This document shows, piece by piece, positions 34,801-38,062 of a stretch of 38,062 bases of DNA (position 1 is the stretch's first letter; each line of letters opens with the position of its first letter). The stretch spans positions 1 through 38,062 of the forward strand of contig NZ_WIQU01000051.1 of NCBI RefSeq assembly GCF_015732285.1, in the 5' to 3' direction. The notes beneath the pieces were generated by a model, which was not told the DNA's origin, made no database searches, and saw nothing but the letters and a program-made list of their open reading frames with translations. A program made the translations under genes and the position numbers. The DNA is from Pectinatus frisingensis. GTDB taxonomy: Bacteria; Bacillota; Negativicutes; Selenomonadales; Selenomonadaceae.

Positions 34801-34894
34801 CTCTCATGATAAGTTTGAGCAATCGATAAAAGACCAGGGAATATTGAAGTATCCTCAATTAGATATTGAAGTAAATCCAATAAATATTGACTAA
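28859..34894 (+). CDS. Avs-like protein: PD-(D/E)XK (DUF4297/Cap4-like) nuclease + STAND NTPase, 2011 residues
   Basis: The N-terminus reads as a Cap4/DUF4297-type nuclease: GDPYWYEWSIGLLYIVDML (Glu15), VQGLDDVVINY (Asp47/48) and TRCIQIKHS (Gln62-x-Lys64). A STAND ATPase follows: Walker A TGKPGVGKTS (298-307), Walker B TIIAIDGIDHAA (402-413) and RFLIVGQPPE (437-446). Over 1400 C-terminal residues form a helical sensor-like region with no enzymatic motif. Avs proteins of this layout bind conserved phage proteins, oligomerise and cut dsDNA; the Cap4-STAND order resembles Avs2. The exact subfamily needs a search. AAGGAGG precedes the ATG. Confidence 0.8.
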   Translation: MSNPTAGIGDPYWYEWSIGLLYIVDMLNPDNGIKSVTLQSTSVQGLDDVVINYSNGVTRCIQIKHSRVGDTLTFGDLVSKTDEKEPLLKSLANAWKEAKEKWQQCEPILFTNRLAGTRSSTVKSEDDEKHKRPALSTFWEHLQQEIEQKEGMGLISFPPDWQQAWGEWYEQLSVLDDDKTKVEFLKSLSIETGQPDLTEVTDRLLAKISETFGIDQRQSRGILAYLDTALREWATTKRGVREAVTPEVVYQKISLSAQHSVGDHALPPPAPFFPSRMDFLAQLSQELLEGPNSIVFLTGKPGVGKTSVVSALANRREPVIDLRYHAYKPITPSTKILPIDVGETTKIEVLWGDLLTQLRTIFKGSLAKYKVPIRNDFLTSEQLREEVIRLCSILTSERQRPTIIAIDGIDHAARAGIDKYTFLTSLIPPENIPDGIRFLIVGQPPEAYPKYPIWLRSNNPKITKFEIKGITRPDIEVLLTEINSTIAEDEFDAAVRMIDYIAEGNTLSAVFAVNEAKDCASVEELQVRLSERKLSHGITTYYDTIWQAALAKIETRFPFISYRLAGCLSLYGERLTGKALNGIFNDYNLPASDWANLLRAIRPLVQEKQGEFYVTHNDVRVHLLKQVQAEPERLREIAAAIAKYYIAENDKTQLRHTNLFELLELAEMVEQQAQIFTTEFVMEAAALGRPRNELVGQCQKALNAVLTTNNWDLLHTLTCALTSLNQLFKTVDITEGDFEFVSDIPPILLSEGTVPRIEMWDFEMVEGAFNDIWRLIECRELHRAKGIIYRWFNGISPVKLGDILLPQTMEEGGDHENIDNRTVALFKLWGRISQHTGFSWTIKQKDIERENLSEFEKQVVAHFFSGYLDEGARLGGAMRWIRTLRKTIIYFQHDLEKIMHLFAKQRRWCEIAITLKVLSDRRENWDLSFKVNAATWALFINRAKLNKIWVDPIIANGFTVFDGYSNRYTAEHGYLVAAVSFVLGWTQPQRESAGISQEGVTSYFSQSRDKRSREHLAVLLNATAMTGRWLRSLITRGPVFAANVVTANQLVIILTALLARRSPNESIWDSKQITALIFEMIIEISGKVGGPHAYEVFKFVKCSISSYPVDFRLKLFWSYLEDRGEYDLLEQWINHWLGPTGAVWHEDISDRYSIINTFVEVASNPRWQPYVNEANEKMRWSFISYSNHKEYILYDLLEWYEQLAKVRPDVWENQGAKLLAISQVVSQIGDNRASEYIEAAVVSSAAKCGVNSLWRIVVAEGKDRAWLENPSIIADGIISLLEDGRVCEKDLLSFWSLGIGCFSWQQEYDRCYLKDLRTAIQLAAERLDFNIEKRIDQLGKCDFFDKDQYEHYRLPGRWFRRGEVGSSDEELPKLFQALEAIPLAEAISYLYRRKQSKESYGGHIWHGIAHCAQRLKTEKPENYAMLLKQLFDLLKSREDIYPWGRYDSADVAYKALIPMLDEQQRWSIVQDVVNRITDEPDSAIWLDATTQNLNQLIFERAKLVGIEAWLKGVDNLLNMHERWITGNGFLPEGVRIEVPSSSAEGIPQTWAQLAVRCAVGRMVSNLGSWTEAALRGLWALAQVSPNDLGYLLDIWDDFDNRQKEWVLVLVERIVTISEETYEIFRPIVEECYNGYDLQLKLQAWVILQRREMVNYKPCPEWLLPKHPEHEKIMQLSLIGETGLPRIPSQQHGDMQLIRSFQTVTSILRRLEAATYDDLTDVEKRFTAYIKKYGIGNRVKTENVSGNYGDMILTFSPELEILMKILYCQMYKQRWSDIPLVRIAQALLHSDEPFILFNIPRKVNSTLSWPADEELEKILLDSGKARECFLEILNCGLDDNTMLLGGELFLYSRQNDVRVTYNIGLTDKATQPPKKRRSTFSGRSFAFYYPERFDPYESDDEELPTEVTVQSGGICYFIYQQILSYPSIDLSALFDWHPDIKNPTIFIQNEEVVAWYECLHGPMRQILQDRFYRQPILHRWVCSHDKFEQSIKDQGILKYPQLDIEVNPINID

Positions 34895-34992
34895 CTAGCG
34901 ATGAAAGATCCAGTACTGGTTAGCAAAAGTAAGTTTGATTAATCGTTAATTCATGCATTACGTTAGAGGATATGTTGAAAGGAAAGGTGAGT

Positions 34993-35790
34993 ATGAAGAA
35001 AAAAGGCATTTTTATATGGCGTGATTCAAAAGATTGGTTGATGGTCGTACATAATTTATTATCTGATATTATGAATGATGCAGTCGTAGCCAAAGTACGT
35101 CAAAATGTTCCAGAATATATTAGTCATGATAATTTTCTCTGGTTAGATTTAATTATTGATGCACATTATAATTGTTTTTATGATATCAAGGAAGTCATTA
35201 ATTCACGATTTTGCCAGTATTACTCGCATATTAAGGCATATCATGGTTGTCGCCCCGAAGATGTTAATTCTTATTATAAAAACGGTATTGTCACTTTAGA
35301 TCCTCAAATGTTCAACCAATTAGCCTATCAAATTTTTTGCTCTAAAGAACTTAATTTCGATAAAAGAACTGTTGAAGATGCAATTAAAAAGGTTGGAACA
35401 AATTTAAGAGAGGGACGAGTATTTCTCAGCTTAGACGATCAATTGTTAGTTGAGGAATGTGGACATTATCTTTTATATGGAAGTGAATATTTAATTGCTA
35501 TTGCAGCAGTACTGTCTGAGCCTTCGGGAATAGATTATAGACAAGTTTTGCGACAAAAAGGAAAACCAACTGTTTTTTTGTGTGATGTTCCAATTAATTT
35601 TATAAAAAGAAACACTTTATGTGAATTAACAGGGGTTATCTTGCAAAGTTGGTTGAAATATGTTTTGTATAATGAAATACCCTCGCGCCAAATAGATTTT
35701 ACATTAACGCTATATAATAATGTACCACCTGATAATATAGTAGGTCACTATCATCCAGATAGAGCTAGGGATCCTTTTTACTATTATTAA
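34993..35790 (+). CDS. Hypothetical protein downstream of the Avs-like gene
   Basis: The 265-residue protein is not recognised. It is soluble-looking, with a repeated Tyr/His/Asp flavour (IIDAHYNCFYDIKEVINSRFCQYY; a terminal HYHPDRARDPFYYY), no signal peptide and no membrane segment. The ATG at 34993 is chosen because AAAGGTGA precedes it; 34972 is an alternative. It starts 98 bases after the STAND gene in the same direction, so it is probably co-transcribed and may be an accessory. Codon use and A/T content match the AT-rich cargo rather than the backbone. Confidence 0.5.
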   Translation: MKKKGIFIWRDSKDWLMVVHNLLSDIMNDAVVAKVRQNVPEYISHDNFLWLDLIIDAHYNCFYDIKEVINSRFCQYYSHIKAYHGCRPEDVNSYYKNGIVTLDPQMFNQLAYQIFCSKELNFDKRTVEDAIKKVGTNLREGRVFLSLDDQLLVEECGHYLLYGSEYLIAIAAVLSEPSGIDYRQVLRQKGKPTVFLCDVPINFIKRNTLCELTGVILQSWLKYVLYNEIPSRQIDFTLTLYNNVPPDNIVGHYHPDRARDPFYYY

Positions 35791-36065
35791 ATTTGGGTTA
35801 GGGATTAATACAAAGCATATGGTTAACGTTCAAAATCTTCAAAACCGAGTTTGTACAGAGGGGAAATTTCGAAAACCTGTGTCAATTATGCCAAGAAATA
35901 GTAGTTTATTTGACTTGGTTTAACACACAGCGAATCCATGGTTAACTAAATTATTTAACACCGACTGAGTTTCGACGACAGACCTTATAAAAACTGTCCG
36001 AATAGTAATTTTAATTTTATTGAATCTGTTTGTATGTATGATTATCTTGTAGGGAGGAAGTTGCG
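35791..36065. other. AT-rich gap of 275 bases, no gene
   Basis: No start with an SD and no recognisable protein remnant can be read on either strand. Two GGTTAAC segments (35821 region and 35939 region) and a strong SD AGGGAGGAAG for the next gene are the only notable items. Confidence 0.4.
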
Positions 36066-36517
36066 ATGAAATTTAGAATTAATGGATTTAGTTCCCTATC
36101 GGCGGTATTTCATGGGAATATACAGAAAATGAAAGGAGGCAAATTCAAAAGCTCTTCTATTTCTTGGAAAGCAAGCGTCTTTTAATCAATCCTGCGGATA
36201 TGGAACTTCCAGATCAATGTGCTCAGTCAGCAGTGGAGATAAAAGAATTCCTTGTAGGTTTACTGTGTGGCTTTCGGTTTTCTAAAGACGTTGAATCGCA
36301 CTTGAAAGAATTATGTGTCGCTTGCAACGTTTTTCTTGATGAAATTAATTTCCGGCAACAACCTCATATTATCTATAAAAATAATAGTGGTGATTGGGCT
36401 GACAGCAATTTTTCAACAATCATGAAAACCTTTAGAAAGGTTTTTAGAACGAAAATTGCATACATGGAAGAAAATTATGGATTGTCATTTGATAATCATA
36501 TTCCAGAAAAATATTAA
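36066..36517 (+). pseudogene. DUF6650-like gene broken by a 1-base frameshift
   Basis: The native start is the ATG at 36066 with AGGGAGGAAG 5 bases upstream. Its frame reads MKFRINGFSS and then drifts to a stop. A neighbouring frame, open from the TTC at 36092, continues PIGGISWEYTENERRQIQKLFYFLESKRLL and on to 36517. Adding one C to the CCC at 36094-36096 joins them into a 150-residue protein with the G-x-S-x-PIGGxSWEY opening that I associate with DUF6650 proteins. Start codons available inside the second frame (TTG at 36164) lack an SD. Either a real frameshift or a base-calling error in a C-run. Function unknown. Confidence 0.75.
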
Positions 36518-36594
36518 TAAGAATTTTATTGATGAGAGAATAGTCATTGCCTCCGTTTAATGTAGAGTTCGGCTAAAAAACTTTATAGTTGAAT

Positions 36595-38062
36595 TTATAA
36601 ACGCCATTCTTTATACAGTTTATCTTCAGCAATTTGTACCTTGTCGTTAACTTCAGATTCATTATTCCAATGGGCATCTAAATGAATGTTTTTTTCTTTT
36701 GAAATAAGTTTTTCCACAAGGGTAGAAATATGAGATGAAATTGTTTGCTTTTGGTGACTGTGGGCAGTCTGTAAAATAGGGTGAGAATGTCTTGTTAAAT
36801 TCTTTTGTAAAGCTGCATTCTTTTTTCTCGATTCATGGGGCGTATAGAGTCGTACAATTTCAGATGTAAAATCATTTTTGATTGGAATAGAAGCACTTTG
36901 GATTTTCCACTTAGTATTGTTGTTCGTCATCACCTGAAGCTCATATTTTGGCACGGTGCCGCGCTTTATATTATCGCCAAGTTTTACAGCAGTCACGGTA
37001 TAGGTAGTATCTATCTTCTTGGCTGTATCGGTAAGAGCAGGAAGTTGCTCTAAAAGGGCATAGGAATCACCCTTATAAACCAAGATTTTGAGCTTAGAAA
37101 TCGGCTGGATACCGTCAATTTTGCATTTGCGGTTTAGTGTTGCCGGGAGTTTGTCGGTGAAAAGGATCGTATCCATATTTTCTGCACTAAGTTTTTGTGC
37201 AGCTTCACTGTATTTAACAACCTGTTTTTTTAGTGAAAGATATTCGGCATAGAGATGGTTACTCTGGCGTTGGTTTTCGGCATTTTTCTGCTGTAAAGTT
37301 TTAAAAATATTATCGATCTTCTCTTTGGCCTCACCAGCAATGGCGCGGCGATAATTATTCAGCTGCTTACCAAGAAGATTTCGTTCTTCGGTAAGCAGCT
37401 TTATTTTTTTACTGCATTCTGCCAACTCATGCGTTTTATCAGGAACGCCATAAAGGAAAGTAGCCATTTCTTTTATACGTTGCAGTTCTTTGGCAGATTT
37501 TGCGTAGGCTTTGCGTGTTTTATAATACTGATGATGGAATGCCTTATCCTCTGCAGCAAGCCTTAGTTGGTGATCATTCAGGATCTGTGGCTTCAAGGAT
37601 TTATAGGCAGCTAATTTATCGTCAGCCAGATTCCGGTATGTAGTGGCTGTTTCTTCAAGATAAGAATAGACATCGCCAACGCTGATGATAAGCGGTTCTT
37701 CCATGATTTCAACTGCCTCAAATTTTGCTCTTTCTATGTCTTGTTCTTTTTGCAGCCGCAGTCGTTCCTGCTGTATTTGCCGGGCAACTTGACGGATCAC
37801 GACATCATTGGCAAAAACTAAGATATTTTGCTCTTTAGAAGAAAGAGCAGCGACATCTATTTCCTCACTAGTTTCCGGAAAATCTGATTCGTGATCGGCT
37901 TGCTCAATTCGATCCATAATTTTTTGCATGGCTGCCGGATTTCGATAAGCGCTGCCCAGGTGTGGGGCAGGGGTTCGGTTGAGAAGTTCAGCTTCGTCAT
38001 TTTTTCCGGATAAAACTAGTTCTTCATGCTGGGCATTTAGGGTCTTTTCACTGATACAAGTG
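36595..38062 (-). CDS. MobA/MobL-like relaxase, C-terminal part (5' end beyond window)
   Basis: The frame is open from the window edge to a stop at 36595, at least 488 codons; an internal ATG at 37929 is not the true start. The visible N-terminal part (TLNAQHEELVLSG, NRTPAPHLGSAYRNPAAM) resembles the segment after the relaxase domain in MOBQ-type MobA/MobL proteins. What follows is a long Lys/Glu-rich helical region (about 80-300) and a less charged tail. The catalytic tyrosine and histidine triad would be outside the window. The family call rests on that segment and on context (ArdC, ParA/ParB, replication gene). A fragment of its 3' end recurs at 28461-28722. Confidence 0.6.
   Translation of the reverse strand, partial: TCISEKTLNAQHEELVLSGKNDEAELLNRTPAPHLGSAYRNPAAMQKIMDRIEQADHESDFPETSEEIDVAALSSKEQNILVFANDVVIRQVARQIQQERLRLQKEQDIERAKFEAVEIMEEPLIISVGDVYSYLEETATTYRNLADDKLAAYKSLKPQILNDHQLRLAAEDKAFHHQYYKTRKAYAKSAKELQRIKEMATFLYGVPDKTHELAECSKKIKLLTEERNLLGKQLNNYRRAIAGEAKEKIDNIFKTLQQKNAENQRQSNHLYAEYLSLKKQVVKYSEAAQKLSAENMDTILFTDKLPATLNRKCKIDGIQPISKLKILVYKGDSYALLEQLPALTDTAKKIDTTYTVTAVKLGDNIKRGTVPKYELQVMTNNNTKWKIQSASIPIKNDFTSEIVRLYTPHESRKKNAALQKNLTRHSHPILQTAHSHQKQTISSHISTLVEKLISKEKNIHLDAHWNNESEVNDKVQIAEDKLYKEWRL

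Larger units (their letters stand above)
9262..38062. mobile_element. Plasmid or conjugative/mobilizable element with a defence cargo island (partial)
   Basis: Maintenance genes (DUF5348-like, ParA, ParB, replication-like HTH), ArdC and a coiled-coil protein form the + strand left arm, and a relaxase-like gene faces them from the right edge. Between them are RhuM, AlbA_2, two STAND proteins, an XseA-like protein, YhcG and unknown genes. Left boundary is taken as the first backbone gene; the right boundary is outside the window. No integrase or att site is seen, so a plasmid cannot be ruled out. Confidence 0.55.

Noticed and set aside
34891-34923. Hairpin CTAACTAG / CTGGTTAG after the Avs-like gene
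   Set aside because: An 8-bp AT-rich stem with a 17-base loop and no T-tract is too weak to call a terminator.
36164-36517. 117-residue gene starting at TTG
   Set aside because: No SD, and the preceding in-frame codons continue the protein back to a frameshift at 36094. It is the 3' part of a broken gene.
37929-37929. ATG as the start of the right-edge - strand gene
   Set aside because: The same frame stays open for another 44 codons to the window edge with relaxase-like sequence (TPAPHLGSAYRNP), so this ATG is internal.
1-38062. CRISPR arrays, tRNA or rRNA genes
   Set aside because: No regularly spaced direct repeats and no cloverleaf or rRNA-like sequence were seen on either strand.

Overview
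The window is AT-rich DNA from a Gram-positive-type bacterium. AGGAGG-type ribosome binding sites, tightly packed + strand genes and the families present (CD3324, GyrI-like, TfoX, MobA/MobL-like relaxase, DUF5348) point to the Bacillota. A Negativicutes host is a guess; no ribosomal or core gene is present to place it.

Left part (1-8730), assorted accessory genes. The left edge is cut through an IS6/IS240-like transposase (- strand). To its right are two DJ-1/PfpI genes, a GyrI-like gene and a possibly truncated DUF6179-like gene. Next comes a compact run: TfoX C-terminal domain, endonuclease VIII-like protein, VOC protein, TfoX N-terminal domain and pRiA4b ORF-3-like protein. A CD3324-family HTH gene with a structured leader, a methyltransferase and a convergent AraC/GyrI-type regulator complete it.

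Element backbone (about 9.2-15.5 kb, and 36.6 kb to the right edge). A DUF5348-like gene, ParA, ParB, a replication-initiator-like HTH protein, two tiny ORFs, an ArdC-type metallopeptidase and a long coiled-coil protein form one + strand array. At the right edge the C-terminal part of a MobA/MobL-like relaxase runs on the - strand. Together these indicate a plasmid or integrative conjugative/mobilizable element. No integrase, attachment site or type IV secretion gene is visible.

Cargo (15.5-36.5 kb), a defence-type island between the replication/partition genes and the relaxase. It holds a RhuM-like protein; an AlbA_2 protein followed by a 1468-residue HNH-like/STAND NTPase; an overlapping pair of unrecognised genes (22837-25811); a 5'-truncated YhcG/DUF1016 nuclease; a stand-alone exonuclease VII large-subunit-like protein with a C-terminal coil; a 2011-residue PD-(D/E)XK(DUF4297/Cap4-like)-STAND protein resembling Avs systems with an unknown companion; and a DUF6650-like gene broken by a 1-base frameshift.

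Main structural observations. A decayed copy of the relaxase 3' end lies at 28461-28722, so relaxase-derived sequence flanks the Avs-like module on both sides in the same orientation. A palindrome with core GTCCATWATGGAC (one copy has GCCCAT) occurs three times, each after a gene. The transposase has an inverted repeat placed as in IS elements that block read-through translation. The best candidates for an undescribed system are the 22837-25811 pair, the AlbA_2/HNH-STAND pair and the orphan XseA-like gene. All function calls come from reading motifs; no database search was run.
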